Shown here one piece after another: positions 24,664 to 34,379 of a stretch of 64,000 nucleotides of DNA. The DNA is from an uncultured Prevotellaceae bacterium (GTDB lineage: Bacteria > Bacteroidota > Bacteroidia > Bacteroidales > Bacteroidaceae), in assembly GCA_902763615.1 (NCBI GenBank), contig CACWSX010000008.1, positions 16,340 to 80,339 on the forward strand, in the 5' to 3' direction. A program made the translations under genes and the position numbers. The notes beneath the pieces are model-generated. The model ran no database searches, was not told the origin of the DNA, and saw only the letters and a list, made by a program, of their open reading frames with translations. Within the stretch, counting starts at the first letter, position 1, and each line of letters opens with the position of its first letter.

Positions 24664-27102
24664 TTATTTGACGTATTTCTTTCCGTTTCTGATATAGATG
24701 CCTTTCTGAGGCGTTTCTATTCTTCGTCCGTACAGGTCGAACGTCTGCTGGCGCTGGTCGTCGGCAATGACAGTACGGATGCCCGAAGCGGGGAATACAA
24801 ACTGTTTCTCGTCGCTCCAATTCGAGACGGTGCCCTCCTCGCCTAAGGCGCGGACACGATAAGAGAAACGGTTGGTCGTATTCAGATTCTCGAAGGTATA
24901 GCTGTTGGTGTCGGTCGTGTAGTTCTTGACAACAGTAGCCCTGCGAGCAGCCATGCGGGCAGCGCTTGTGTTAAGACCGAGCTGTTCAGCTGTCCAGGTG
25001 CCATCGTAGAGGGCGAAGTAGTTGAGTGATACTTGTGCCTCCGGACGGAATTCAATCCTGACAATCTCTTTACGGGTGCTGAAATTGAACACGAGTTTCG
25101 TCTCTCCCGAAATCTCAAACGATTGTTCCTCAATTTCATCGTCAGAACTACCGGAATTGAATGCGTTGAAAACCACTTTTCCTTTGACGGTACCCTCCTT
25201 AGCGGGTTTAACACCATATACAACCGTCAGCTCCGACGATGAGGTCATATACCAGTTGGGTGTCCTCAGATAGCCTGTTTCCTTTGAGGTTCCGATGCGT
25301 AAGCCGTCAGGTGAGGTAAACAATTTGCTGCCACCCCAGTTGGGGAGCCCGTAGCTTCCCATTTTGGTTGACGCGTCGCTAAAACCTACAGATTTGCTCA
25401 CGAATTTGTCGAAGGTGGTGCTGGTTTGCAGCGCTTCCTCAGGATTACTGGCAGCAGTGCCCACCTCGGTGAGTTCCAGTTCATAGCCAGTGGCGCCTGC
25501 GATGGCAGGCCAGGATACCTTGAACGACTGTGTACCCTCTATATAGGAACCTTCCTCAGGCTGTGGGATGCCCAGTTCCGGACGGCAGGCCACGAAGCTG
25601 ATCAGACCGTCCTCGCTCTCGGTGATGTTGTCGATGGGCTTGCTCATCAGCTTACGGCCATCAACATTCTCATTATAAAGCGTGGCTGCAGGCGTGCTGT
25701 AGTTGGTCAGTTCTGTGACTTTCTTTTTCTCAGTTATCCAGGGGAACGGATCGCCCGATTCACTGTAATTCGACGGTATATTGTCTGCGGGGATAATGGT
25801 CACGTGCTGTCTTTCAGAACTGACGTTAACAACGTTACTCCTCCAGGCTGCTTCATTATAGTCCACATGCAGCACCAACAGACCATGGGTTGACAGTGCT
25901 TTGTCGAAACCTACATGCTGACGACTCTCCAACAAGTAGAACTCATTGTGGTTAGCGTCATTGTAAAGCACGTAACACTCTGGATCGGTTGCAAGCGGTT
26001 TCATATTGGTGATGCGAGTCATCTCTTTCAGTTCAGTGGGTTCCAGCCATCCTGAGAACCAGCGCTCGTAGGAGGTGTAGCCTGCAGGCGTGTGACTGCT
26101 CTCATTGTAGTTTCCACTGCACATCACATCCCATGAGCCCATACCGTAGTTATCGCCAGAAGTATCATACATATCGGGCAGGCCTAAGCAGTGGCTGAAC
26201 TCGTGGCAGGCTGTTCCAATACCCGACATCGTCTTATTGGGATTGCTTTTTTCGTTACCCCACAATTCTGTCGACACACCGTAGGTATTGAGTTTCTTGC
26301 CGTTATATTCTCTTGAAATATCCTGAGCCTCCAGAGCCCACTCGTGCGGCCAGATGTATTTTGAGTCGGCGCCTTCTGCCTCATCATAACCGGCACAGAT
26401 CAGGAAGATCTGATCCACCTCGCCGTCATTATCCCAGTCGTAAGGTGAGAAGTCTATTTCCTTGGCGGCGGCATCGATTGCTTCCATGACCATTTCAGTA
26501 GGGCGAACATCGTGACTGTCTTCATCTGCACCACCGTAGTGCGCAATCGAACCATTACAGGTATAGGGACCTACCACATCGAAATTGATTTCCAGTTTAC
26601 CATAGCTCTGCTTGAGGAAATAGTCTCTCACTGAGCCGGCATTGCCGTTCTCATTGTAGCCTTCTTCATTAAAGAAGCGGTCGAATGCCTTTTGGGGATC
26701 GGCCGTGGCCATTTTCTCATCCTTGAATTCTACCAAGATGACTAGTCCGCGATGTTGTCCCGTTGTTGATTCACTTGGTTTTCCGACCCTGCGGAGTGCT
26801 TGCACTCTTGCTGCCGTGCGCTTGTCTTCATTGCCAAGGCGGGCCTTACGGCGGGCAGTCCATGTTTCCGACACCTCCTGGAGCGTCATCGGAAGCAGCT
26901 GTTCGCCTACGCTCAGACGGAAAGCCTGACCATTGTCATCCGTATAATAGGAGAAATGCTCATCGCCGCGGAGCGTTAGTTCTTTCATCGTACCGTCGGC
27001 CATACGGAACATCTTTTTCACGCCGGGTTTAGCCGGAACGGCCTGTGTCGACAGCGTACAGAAAAACAAGACTGAAAATGTAAGTAATTTTTTTAATGTC
27101 AT
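24664..27102 (-). CDS. M6-family secreted metalloprotease with sorting-type tail
   Basis: An 812-residue exported protease. The signal peptide ends STQAVPA. A prodomain-like region is followed by the M6 (immune inhibitor A-like) catalytic domain with zinc motif HEFSHCLGLPD (HExxHxxGxxD) and a Met-turn candidate MGSWDVMCSG. A fibronectin III-like domain (SFKVSWPAIAGATGYELELTE), a beta-sandwich and a second FnIII-like part follow. The last 25 residues (FDLYGRRIETPQKGIYIRNG) resemble the C-terminal tails of Prevotella exported proteins and loosely a T9SS sorting domain. It lies just downstream of a SusC-SusD-lipoprotein set in the same direction, suggesting extracellular proteolysis feeding peptide uptake. 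A stem-loop in between may weaken read-through. Confidence 0.88.
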   Translation of the reverse strand: MTLKKLLTFSVLFFCTLSTQAVPAKPGVKKMFRMADGTMKELTLRGDEHFSYYTDDNGQAFRLSVGEQLLPMTLQEVSETWTARRKARLGNEDKRTAARVQALRRVGKPSESTTGQHRGLVILVEFKDEKMATADPQKAFDRFFNEEGYNENGNAGSVRDYFLKQSYGKLEINFDVVGPYTCNGSIAHYGGADEDSHDVRPTEMVMEAIDAAAKEIDFSPYDWDNDGEVDQIFLICAGYDEAEGADSKYIWPHEWALEAQDISREYNGKKLNTYGVSTELWGNEKSNPNKTMSGIGTACHEFSHCLGLPDMYDTSGDNYGMGSWDVMCSGNYNESSHTPAGYTSYERWFSGWLEPTELKEMTRITNMKPLATDPECYVLYNDANHNEFYLLESRQHVGFDKALSTHGLLVLHVDYNEAAWRSNVVNVSSERQHVTIIPADNIPSNYSESGDPFPWITEKKKVTELTNYSTPAATLYNENVDGRKLMSKPIDNITESEDGLISFVACRPELGIPQPEEGSYIEGTQSFKVSWPAIAGATGYELELTEVGTAASNPEEALQTSTTFDKFVSKSVGFSDASTKMGSYGLPNWGGSKLFTSPDGLRIGTSKETGYLRTPNWYMTSSSELTVVYGVKPAKEGTVKGKVVFNAFNSGSSDDEIEEQSFEISGETKLVFNFSTRKEIVRIEFRPEAQVSLNYFALYDGTWTAEQLGLNTSAARMAARRATVVKNYTTDTNSYTFENLNTTNRFSYRVRALGEEGTVSNWSDEKQFVFPASGIRTVIADDQRQQTFDLYGRRIETPQKGIYIRNGKKYVK

Positions 27103-27147
27103 TTGTATATGGTTTGTCGGTAAATACCTTTATTTTTAACAACCGAA

Positions 27148-27219
27148 GAGGCGTGGCCACTTTTAGGGTGGTATCACGCCTCTGTCGGCTATACTGATCA
27201 TTCGACCTGTTAACAGGTC
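27148..27219. other. Two stem-loops between the SusCD locus and the M6 gene
   Basis: GAGGCGTG (27148-27155) pairs with CACGCCTC (27175-27182), extended inside by CCAC/GTGG. A separate perfect 16-bp palindrome GACCTGTTAACAGGTC lies at 27204-27219, 8 bp past the lipoprotein stop codon. Neither has a T-run in the leftward direction, so these may be processing or attenuation structures rather than full terminators. Confidence 0.6.
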
Positions 27220-27227
27220 AAAAACGA

Positions 27228-29063
27228 TTACTTGAGAATAACATCCTTCTTTAAGGCAATACCCTTGATGATCTTATTAGCCTTCTTGGCGTTCTTATCA
27301 AACTGGGCATAGCCATTCAGATGACGTGCGAAGGTTGTGGCCTTGGCTGCTCTTCTGGCTGTCGTACGGGCTGCATCAGCGGCACTTGGGAAAGTGATCT
27401 TGAACTCACCAGTGGAACCTGAGTAATAGTTCTTGCCGCCAGAGTGGAAGAAGCCCTGGAAGGTAGACTTCACTTCGCCAGTCTCCTTGTCCTTGTTCTC
27501 AAATACAGGGAATGACATCACACCGTTCTCCAGCTTTCCGAAGTAGTCATTTTTGTAAAGGGTATCAAAGTCGTAGTTTGACAGATAGTATCCGCCTACA
27601 GTAGAAATTGCAAAGTCCTCGAAACCAACAGTCTGAGGCAGGATGTATACACCGTCAGCCACTGTGGCATTCACCTCAATATTGGTTGGCTTATAGTCTG
27701 ATGAATAACCCAACAGATCAGCAGCCTTTGCGAAGGCGTTAACGATGCGGTAAATACCTGGCTCGTCCTTATTCTCCAGAATCTCTACCTCGTAGGTCTG
27801 AGGCTCGAATGTTGTCTTTGTTTCTGAATTGGAATAGAACATGGTGATAAGCAGGTTGTCGCTCAGATAACCAGTACCGAGTGACTGCCAAGGATTAGAA
27901 CCACCGCCAAAGTACTCGAACGGAGCAGCGGCCACGCTCTTCAACTCACCATCGACGATCACGGCAGATACAATCTGGAGCTTGCCGGTCAGACCCTCTG
28001 GCATGGGAACATAGATCTGGCTGCTTGCTGCAGTGACGCTTGCTTCGATGTCACCAGCCACGATGGCGTCAGCAACGGCATCGGGATCGGCATCGGCCTC
28101 CACAATGACAGATGAAATCTCTGCCACATCAGAACCTGCGGTTACCTGTGCAACAGCATAGGGGACATTAGCAACGTCGGTGAAGATTCCGCCATAGGTA
28201 ATATCGAGACTATAGTCGGCACGTACATAACCATCGATGTATATATACTCATAATCTGCACCGAAAGAACCTGCGCTAACATAGTAAACTACCGGACAAG
28301 CTAGAATACCCTGCTCCTTGTCGAAGTAACCTGTAGGTGACGCTGTAGGAGTGCCTTTTACAACGGTCTGATAGTAACAATAGTCAGACACTGTTACATT
28401 ACCATAGGTGGAGTTTACAGCAGCGAACTGCGGAGCGACGCTTACTATGCCTGTCTCTTCATCATAGTCCCAAATGATATCAACATCGCTACCCCAGTGG
28501 GTCATCTTGAACTGATAGAGGTTGGGCTTGATCATGTTGTGACGATAGGTGAAACTTTGCTGATCATCACCTCCCCAGTAAACGACGTAAGTATAGACTG
28601 CTGTACCTGCTGAGTTCCAATTCTGCCAGGGACCCCAGTCGGTCACGCCTGCTGTGAAGGTAAACTCCTGGGTACCCCAAGAAGTGGCCTGGGCGTCGTC
28701 GGCAATCTTAATGGTCAGACTGTCATAACGGCCATACTCAATCTTGGCAGGGTCATAGCTGACAGGAATATTTGCCTCCTTCTCGCCAGCGTTGAAAGTA
28801 ACGCTAGCAGGAATGGAGTACATTGGGTTGGCTGTCGACGATGTCAGATTGACAGTCAGAGAGCCGGAAGCATCTGCACGGCTGATGGGCACGTTGAAGC
28901 TTGTTCCCTCAGGGTCAATCTCAAACTGAGATTCCAACTGGTCGCTGAAGAATACCTGAGGTCCGGAAGCAGTTGCCCACTCGTACTTGTCGTCATCAGA
29001 GCAGGAAGCCAGTGTCAGGGCTGCCACTCCGAAGAGTCCGAGGAATAACTTATTTAATTTCAT
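27228..29063 (-). CDS. Surface lipoprotein of the SusCD locus (SusE/SusF position)
   Basis: A 611-residue lipoprotein: lipobox TLASC at Cys21, followed by SDDDK, the acidic motif that in Bacteroidetes directs lipoproteins to the cell surface. The first domain (about 30-135) is Calx-beta-like (FNVPISRADASGSLTVNL, VTFNAGEKEANIPVSYD). Later domains are beta-rich and aromatic-rich, without a recognised catalytic motif. Its place, third after susC and susD, is where substrate-binding SusE/F-like lipoproteins sit. It probably binds the same ligand; the ligand is unknown. The C-terminus is rich in Ala, Arg and Lys. Confidence 0.75.
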   Translation of the reverse strand: MKLNKLFLGLFGVAALTLASCSDDDKYEWATASGPQVFFSDQLESQFEIDPEGTSFNVPISRADASGSLTVNLTSSTANPMYSIPASVTFNAGEKEANIPVSYDPAKIEYGRYDSLTIKIADDAQATSWGTQEFTFTAGVTDWGPWQNWNSAGTAVYTYVVYWGGDDQQSFTYRHNMIKPNLYQFKMTHWGSDVDIIWDYDEETGIVSVAPQFAAVNSTYGNVTVSDYCYYQTVVKGTPTASPTGYFDKEQGILACPVVYYVSAGSFGADYEYIYIDGYVRADYSLDITYGGIFTDVANVPYAVAQVTAGSDVAEISSVIVEADADPDAVADAIVAGDIEASVTAASSQIYVPMPEGLTGKLQIVSAVIVDGELKSVAAAPFEYFGGGSNPWQSLGTGYLSDNLLITMFYSNSETKTTFEPQTYEVEILENKDEPGIYRIVNAFAKAADLLGYSSDYKPTNIEVNATVADGVYILPQTVGFEDFAISTVGGYYLSNYDFDTLYKNDYFGKLENGVMSFPVFENKDKETGEVKSTFQGFFHSGGKNYYSGSTGEFKITFPSAADAARTTARRAAKATTFARHLNGYAQFDKNAKKANKIIKGIALKKDVILK

Positions 29064-29099
29064 ATTCTTTTCTGTTTATTCGTTAAACTACTTGCTGAA

Positions 29100-30737
29100 T
29101 TATTTGGCAGGTGAATACTGACCAACAGGTGACGGACCTGTCACTTTCTGCGATGGGTCAGGATTGTTCCAACCCTGGAGAGCCTTGTTGTTGTTCAGCT
29201 CGGAGATAGGAATCACGAAGTTCCAGTTAGGCTTGATACCCTCGCAGTTGATCTTGAAGATGTTTGAAGGGGCATTGGTACCCTCGTAGTTCTGCATCAC
29301 ACCGGGCTTCAGACGCTTAGCTGAAGGGAAGGCGTTACCCTCGCCCCAGAACTCGATTCGCATCTGAGTAAGAACCTCCAACTGGAAGTCACGCAGATTG
29401 CTTGTAGCCTTACAGGTGTAGTTCGGGTCACGATAGTTCTGCATGAAGTTGTTCAGCAGCTGTACACCACCGGCCAGATCGCCGGCAGCAGCCTTGGCCT
29501 CGGCCTCAATCAGCATCAATTCCTCAACACGCATGATGGGGCAGTCAGAAGCACCACCGGTAGCATAGTTCTCCCAGTCACCGCCCTTACAACGGAACTT
29601 CAGACTCAGGCAAGCAGGAGCCTCCTCGATGTACTGACGATCGCGAACGGTCTTGTACTCGTAGTAATTGTACTTATCGGGGTGCAGGAAGGTTGTCTTA
29701 CGGATATCAGACTTGCTCATCTTGTCGAAGAGCGACTTGTCCATAGAAGGACGTGTCAGTGAAGAGTAGCTCCAATCGGCCTCACCGCTCATCCAACCAG
29801 TGAAGTTGGCCAGGTTACGCATGTTCTCAGCATCATAGCTGATGTACCACATCCAAGCCTGGTTGGCTACGCAGAAACCAGAGGTGGGATCCTCCCACTG
29901 AGCTGCTGTTACAGGGCTTGCCTTGCTGGTGTCGATAGCCATACGGGCATACTTGGCTGCCTCGGCATATTGCTCGTCCCAAAGGAGCACCTTTGCGCGG
30001 ATACCGTATGCTACAGCCAGATTGGGCAGGTGGCGGTCCTTCGGACTCCAGTCTGCCAGCAGTGCTTCAGCCTTGTCTAGGTCAGAGAGAATGAATTTTA
30101 CCATCTCCTCGTGAGTCACACGGGGATTCGACTTTGCCTCCTCGATGGTGGTCTTCTCACTGATGATGGGCACTGTCAGACCCTTAACCTTACTAATATC
30201 GGTGTAGATATTCTCTACCGGCTCGAAGCAAACCATCAGCATGTAGTAGTCGAATGCACGCATAGCGTATGCGGCACCGGCCATACCCTTGATCTCTTTG
30301 CTTGTGCTCTCGCTCTCAATATCAACAACTGAGATCACATCGTTACAAGCCTTTACAAAACGGTAGAGTGTAAACCAAGGCAGATAAGCGAAATAACTCG
30401 TCTCACCTACGTTGGCAGCAAATGTGTTATAGTTACGATACCAGTCATAACCAGAGTTTGATCCAAGGGGATACATATCACCCAACAACTCGGTCTGGGC
30501 AATCATGAACAGAGGATAAGCCATATCAGTCTCATGAACCTGATCCTCGTAAACATAGTATCCCAATGACATCTGAGCGGGAATACCATTCAGAGAGCCT
30601 TCAAGAGCGGCAGAAGATGCACCCACCTGCTCGGCAGTAGCTGTTCCGCCCTCGGGGAAGGTTTCTTCAATACAGCTTGTCAGCGAGAATACAGCTGACA
30701 GAGCCATCACAGTAAATATTTTATTTAATGTTTTCAT
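29100..30737 (-). CDS. SusD/RagB-family nutrient-binding lipoprotein
   Basis: A 545-residue outer-membrane lipoprotein (lipobox SLTSC, Cys22; then IEETFP). It has the SusD helical TPR-like core (YAMRAFDYYMLMVCFEPVENIYT, LSDLDKAEALLADW, AVAYGIRAKVLLWDEQYAEAAKYARMAID, fragments) and the conserved C-terminal RVEELMLIEAEAKAAAGDLAGGVQLLN and QLEVLTQMRIEFWGEG segments. It acts as the lid over the SusC transporter. It lies 20 bp downstream of the SusC gene and 36 bp upstream of the lipoprotein gene, forming one leftward operon. Confidence 0.95.
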   Translation of the reverse strand: MKTLNKIFTVMALSAVFSLTSCIEETFPEGGTATAEQVGASSAALEGSLNGIPAQMSLGYYVYEDQVHETDMAYPLFMIAQTELLGDMYPLGSNSGYDWYRNYNTFAANVGETSYFAYLPWFTLYRFVKACNDVISVVDIESESTSKEIKGMAGAAYAMRAFDYYMLMVCFEPVENIYTDISKVKGLTVPIISEKTTIEEAKSNPRVTHEEMVKFILSDLDKAEALLADWSPKDRHLPNLAVAYGIRAKVLLWDEQYAEAAKYARMAIDTSKASPVTAAQWEDPTSGFCVANQAWMWYISYDAENMRNLANFTGWMSGEADWSYSSLTRPSMDKSLFDKMSKSDIRKTTFLHPDKYNYYEYKTVRDRQYIEEAPACLSLKFRCKGGDWENYATGGASDCPIMRVEELMLIEAEAKAAAGDLAGGVQLLNNFMQNYRDPNYTCKATSNLRDFQLEVLTQMRIEFWGEGNAFPSAKRLKPGVMQNYEGTNAPSNIFKINCEGIKPNWNFVIPISELNNNKALQGWNNPDPSQKVTGPSPVGQYSPAK

Positions 30738-30757
30738 AACTTTCTATCCTTTTCGTT

Positions 30758-33700
30758 TTAGAATGTAAGCGTGATACCACCAGAGATAGTGCGGATGGGA
30801 GAATAACGCGTAGCGTTGATACCTATATTACCGTCGCTGGCAAGACCAACAGTCTGGCGAGGATCGAATCCCTTTCGCTTTGACCAGTAGAATACATTCT
30901 CAGCTGATACATAGACGCGCAGACTGTTGATCAGAGCTGCCTTGGTCCACTTGGCTGGGAAGGTATAACCGAGGTTGATATTCTGGATATTCAGATAGCT
31001 GGCGTCCGTCAGGAAGCGAGTAGAGCTAGCAGCTGTATAGAGATCATCAAACTGGAAACGGGGAATGCCTGCATTAGGATTCGACGGAGTCCATGAGTCG
31101 TAAACATCTTTATGGAAGTTACGGCCGGCTGTACTGCTGTTAGGAGGCGTCATGAACGACTGATAGGTTGCATCGAACTGCTTACCACCGATCTGATAGG
31201 TGAAGTTGATGGCGAAGTCGAAGCCGTAAGCCTGCAGGCTTGTTCCGAATCCACCGAATACAGGAGCGATGGTCGTCTTGTCTACTACATAGTAGTCAGC
31301 ATCGGCAAACACGTCTGTGGTCTCACGGTCAACCACCTTACGGCGAGAGAAATCGTCGTCATTCTGGCTATCCAACAGTCTGCCGTCGCGGCCATACCAG
31401 CTGTCTTCCATCACGGGATTACCATCTTTGTCAACCTGAGGCTCGCCGTTGACCACTACCTGGTGCTGCTCGTAGACATTCTTGTACCACAGAGACTTAC
31501 CGGTCTCAGGATCAACACCGGCATAGTCCTTCAAATACCAAGAGTACATTGAGCAGTCCTCTGTGATATAGAAGCTACCGCTGTTGTAACCTTCGTAAGC
31601 CTTACCGTCGGTACCGTATACCACGTTGGTCTTCTTGTCGTCATCCAGCTTGCTGATGCGGTTCTTCAGGGTTGATACGTTCAGACGAACATCCCAGTTG
31701 ATGTTCTTGGTGTGCAGAATATTGTAGTTCAACTCCAGTTCAACACCGGTGTTGTACAGGTCACCTACGTTGTCCCAGTAGCTTGAATAACCGTTAGAGG
31801 GAGCTACAGAGAATGAGTAGAGCATGTCGGTGGTCTTACGATAGAAGAAATCCAGGCTACCACTCAGCTTCTTGAACAGCTGGAACTCGAAACCGGCATT
31901 GATATTGGTATTGCTCTCCCAGGTGATGTCCTTGGTACCCTTCTGCTTGAATGAGGTACTTACGTTACCACCAGAGTTGATGATACGGAACACGTCGCTA
32001 TAGCGATATGAGTTCAGGTAATCGTCAGAGGCCACGATATTATCATTACCCTGAGAACCGATAGAGAACTTAACCTTCAACTCGTCGATCCACTTGATGT
32101 TCTGCATGAACTTCTCCTTGTTCATCAGCCATGCAGCACCAACAGACCAGAAGGTACCCCAGCGGTGATCAGGATGGAAACGTGAAGAAGCGTCGCGACG
32201 CAGAGAACCAGAGAAGAAGTACTTGGTGTCGTAGTCATACTGAATACGGCCGAAGTAACCCTCGTTGTTGTAGCGGGCCTTCAGTGACGATGCACCCTGA
32301 CCGTCGACAGCGGCACCACTCAGCTCCTTGTTCTCCTGAGAGAACATCTTGTTCTTCTGAGCAACTAGCTCATAGTAGCGCTGATCGTAGTACTCGTGAC
32401 CAAGCATGACGTTCAGGTTGTGAACATCCTTGATAGTGGTGGTGTAGTTCAACAGCTGCTGCAGGTTGTAGTCGTAACTGCGGGTGTGATATTTCTCAAC
32501 AGTACCGCCAGTAGAATCGAACTGTCCGTAGTAGGGGTTGTAAACGTATGTGCCACGTGTCTCATCGAGGTTGATCGTACCATTCAGGGTCAGTACGAGA
32601 CCAGGATAGAATGTGAAGTCGGCAAAGGCGTGACCTGTATAGGCATTACCCTCGGCGTTGCGGGTGTTCAGACGGACGTCCTGAATAGGGTTAGCGTCCT
32701 GAATGAACGGACGGTCGTGACCGTTGTTCATGCCATCACCGTAGTCCATCATCTGGATGCCGTTAGAATCGAACTTGATGCTACCGTCGGCATTGCGTAC
32801 GTAAGCAGGATAGATCGGAGCCATCTGCTGGGTGAATGCGAAGATGTTACCAGTAGAAGTCTCGCTACCATTGTTACCCAGTGAGTTGCGATCGAAACGT
32901 GTATAACTCATGTTCGTACCCACTTTCAGCCATTTCTTGGCCTGATAGTCAGCCTTCAGACGAGCTGTGAAACGCTGCATGTCACTCTTGCTGGTGATAC
33001 CCTGGTTCTTCAGGTAACCTAATGAGATATAGGTGTTTGACTTTTCTGTAGAACCGGCAATAGAAACATTGTACTCCTGACGGTTGCCAGTACGGATACC
33101 TACATCCTCCCAGTCATCGGGCGTAATCAGGTAGTCACCCTCAACGCGGCCGATTGTAGCATTGGGATTCAACTTGCCGTTGCGACCGATGAGCACCTGA
33201 CCCTCGGGATAGCTCCAGATATTGTAGCCCAGACCACCGCCGGCCTGCTCTCCGAACAGACCTGCATTGGCAGCCTGCCAAGCAGAGTTGGCATCCATAT
33301 TCTTGCCTGCGGGATCTCTGTAGTAGTTGTACACTGCATCGTAGTGCTTCTCGTAGTAGGCTGCAGGATCAGTAATGATGTCATACTGCTGTACGGCCTT
33401 TGAGTTCCAACCATATTTGGCATCGAAGGTGACAACTGCGTCGCCGCTCTTTGCCTTCTTGGTAGTGATCATCACAACACCGTTGGCACCACGGGCACCA
33501 TAAAGGGCGTTAGAAGCAGCATCCTTCAACACGGTCATCGACTCCACGTCGTTCGGGTTGATGTTGGTCATGTCACCGCTGTAGGGAGCACCGTCCACGA
33601 TGATCAGTGGGTCCTTACCGGCGTTCAACGAACTGAAACCACGGATACGGATGGTGGGCGAGCCTGAAGGGCTACCTGTTGACTGAGTGAGCTGTACACC

Positions 33701-34135
33701 AGCCACGTTTCCTGCCAAAGCACCAGTTACACTGGTGGTCTGAGCAAGAGCGATCTCCTCAGAACCCACAGCCTTGGCAGCTCCGGTAAATGCCGATTTC
33801 TTGGCTGTACCGAAGGCTACGACGATCACCTCGTCGACCACCTTGGCATCGGTCTTCATAAACACGCGCATGCCATTCTTGGCTGTCACCGTCTGAGACT
33901 CCATGCCCAGATAGGTGATTTCCAACTGGGTCTTGCCAGCTGGCAGAGTGACGGTAAACTTACCGTTCACGTCTGTGAGCAGACCTGTACTTGTGCCTAC
34001 CACCTTGACGGCTGCACCGATAATCGGCTGTCCGTCTTCCTGTGAGAGCACAGTACCGGAAACTTTTGTCTGTGCCAGCGCACTACCCACGCAGAGCAAG
34101 AGGCTGACCAAAAACATCGTTAGTCTTTTTTCCAT
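30758..34135 (-). CDS. SusC/RagA-family TonB-linked outer membrane transporter
   Basis: A 1125-residue protein. The signal peptide ends ALAQ. A CarboxypepD_reg-like domain (VSGTVLSQEDGQPIIGAAV) and a TonB box-like stretch (VVDEVIVVAFGTAKKSAF) are followed by the plug domain with IRGFSSLNAGKDPLIIVDG and the SusC signature LYGARGANGVVMITTKK. A 22-strand barrel ends in GITLTF with a terminal Phe. It imports the ligand bound by SusD using TonB energy. No anti-sigma/ECF pair or hybrid two-component regulator lies next to it. With an M6 peptidase and no glycoside hydrolase in the locus, a peptide or glycopeptide substrate is more likely than a plain glycan; that is inference. Confidence 0.96.
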   Translation of the reverse strand: MEKRLTMFLVSLLLCVGSALAQTKVSGTVLSQEDGQPIIGAAVKVVGTSTGLLTDVNGKFTVTLPAGKTQLEITYLGMESQTVTAKNGMRVFMKTDAKVVDEVIVVAFGTAKKSAFTGAAKAVGSEEIALAQTTSVTGALAGNVAGVQLTQSTGSPSGSPTIRIRGFSSLNAGKDPLIIVDGAPYSGDMTNINPNDVESMTVLKDAASNALYGARGANGVVMITTKKAKSGDAVVTFDAKYGWNSKAVQQYDIITDPAAYYEKHYDAVYNYYRDPAGKNMDANSAWQAANAGLFGEQAGGGLGYNIWSYPEGQVLIGRNGKLNPNATIGRVEGDYLITPDDWEDVGIRTGNRQEYNVSIAGSTEKSNTYISLGYLKNQGITSKSDMQRFTARLKADYQAKKWLKVGTNMSYTRFDRNSLGNNGSETSTGNIFAFTQQMAPIYPAYVRNADGSIKFDSNGIQMMDYGDGMNNGHDRPFIQDANPIQDVRLNTRNAEGNAYTGHAFADFTFYPGLVLTLNGTINLDETRGTYVYNPYYGQFDSTGGTVEKYHTRSYDYNLQQLLNYTTTIKDVHNLNVMLGHEYYDQRYYELVAQKNKMFSQENKELSGAAVDGQGASSLKARYNNEGYFGRIQYDYDTKYFFSGSLRRDASSRFHPDHRWGTFWSVGAAWLMNKEKFMQNIKWIDELKVKFSIGSQGNDNIVASDDYLNSYRYSDVFRIINSGGNVSTSFKQKGTKDITWESNTNINAGFEFQLFKKLSGSLDFFYRKTTDMLYSFSVAPSNGYSSYWDNVGDLYNTGVELELNYNILHTKNINWDVRLNVSTLKNRISKLDDDKKTNVVYGTDGKAYEGYNSGSFYITEDCSMYSWYLKDYAGVDPETGKSLWYKNVYEQHQVVVNGEPQVDKDGNPVMEDSWYGRDGRLLDSQNDDDFSRRKVVDRETTDVFADADYYVVDKTTIAPVFGGFGTSLQAYGFDFAINFTYQIGGKQFDATYQSFMTPPNSSTAGRNFHKDVYDSWTPSNPNAGIPRFQFDDLYTAASSTRFLTDASYLNIQNINLGYTFPAKWTKAALINSLRVYVSAENVFYWSKRKGFDPRQTVGLASDGNIGINATRYSPIRTISGGITLTF

Positions 34136-34221
34136 AAAATCTCTCTCTTTAGTTAATATTAAAATGTTTATTATAAATAATGTTTATGTCCATTGTGGCT
34201 GATTTATCCGCTTTTAGCTTG

Positions 34222-34229
34222 CAAAACTA
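34222..34229 (-). promoter_or_regulatory. -7 box of the susCD operon
   Basis: TAGTTTTG on the minus strand matches TAnnTTTG and gives a leader of about 85 nt before the susC ATG. No good -33 box is seen. The surrounding sequence is strongly AT-rich. Confidence 0.55.
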
Positions 34230-34342
34230 AATATAAAATTCCTAAATGACGAATAAAATTGTAAAAAAATCACTTTTCTATGCAAAAATTAACATTTTGA
34301 AAGGGTAAAAAGGCCGGCGGAATGAGAATAATCTGGAAAAAG

Positions 34343-34374
34343 TTTGGCGGTTCAGAATATAGTTCGTACCTTTG
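34343..34374 (+). promoter_or_regulatory. Promoter of the BACON lipoprotein gene, predicted leaderless
   Basis: TTTG (34343-34346), 20 bp, then TACCTTTG (34367-34374). ATG 34380 begins only 5 nt after the -7 box, so transcription would start at or within the start codon. Confidence 0.75.
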
Positions 34375-34379
34375 CAGGG

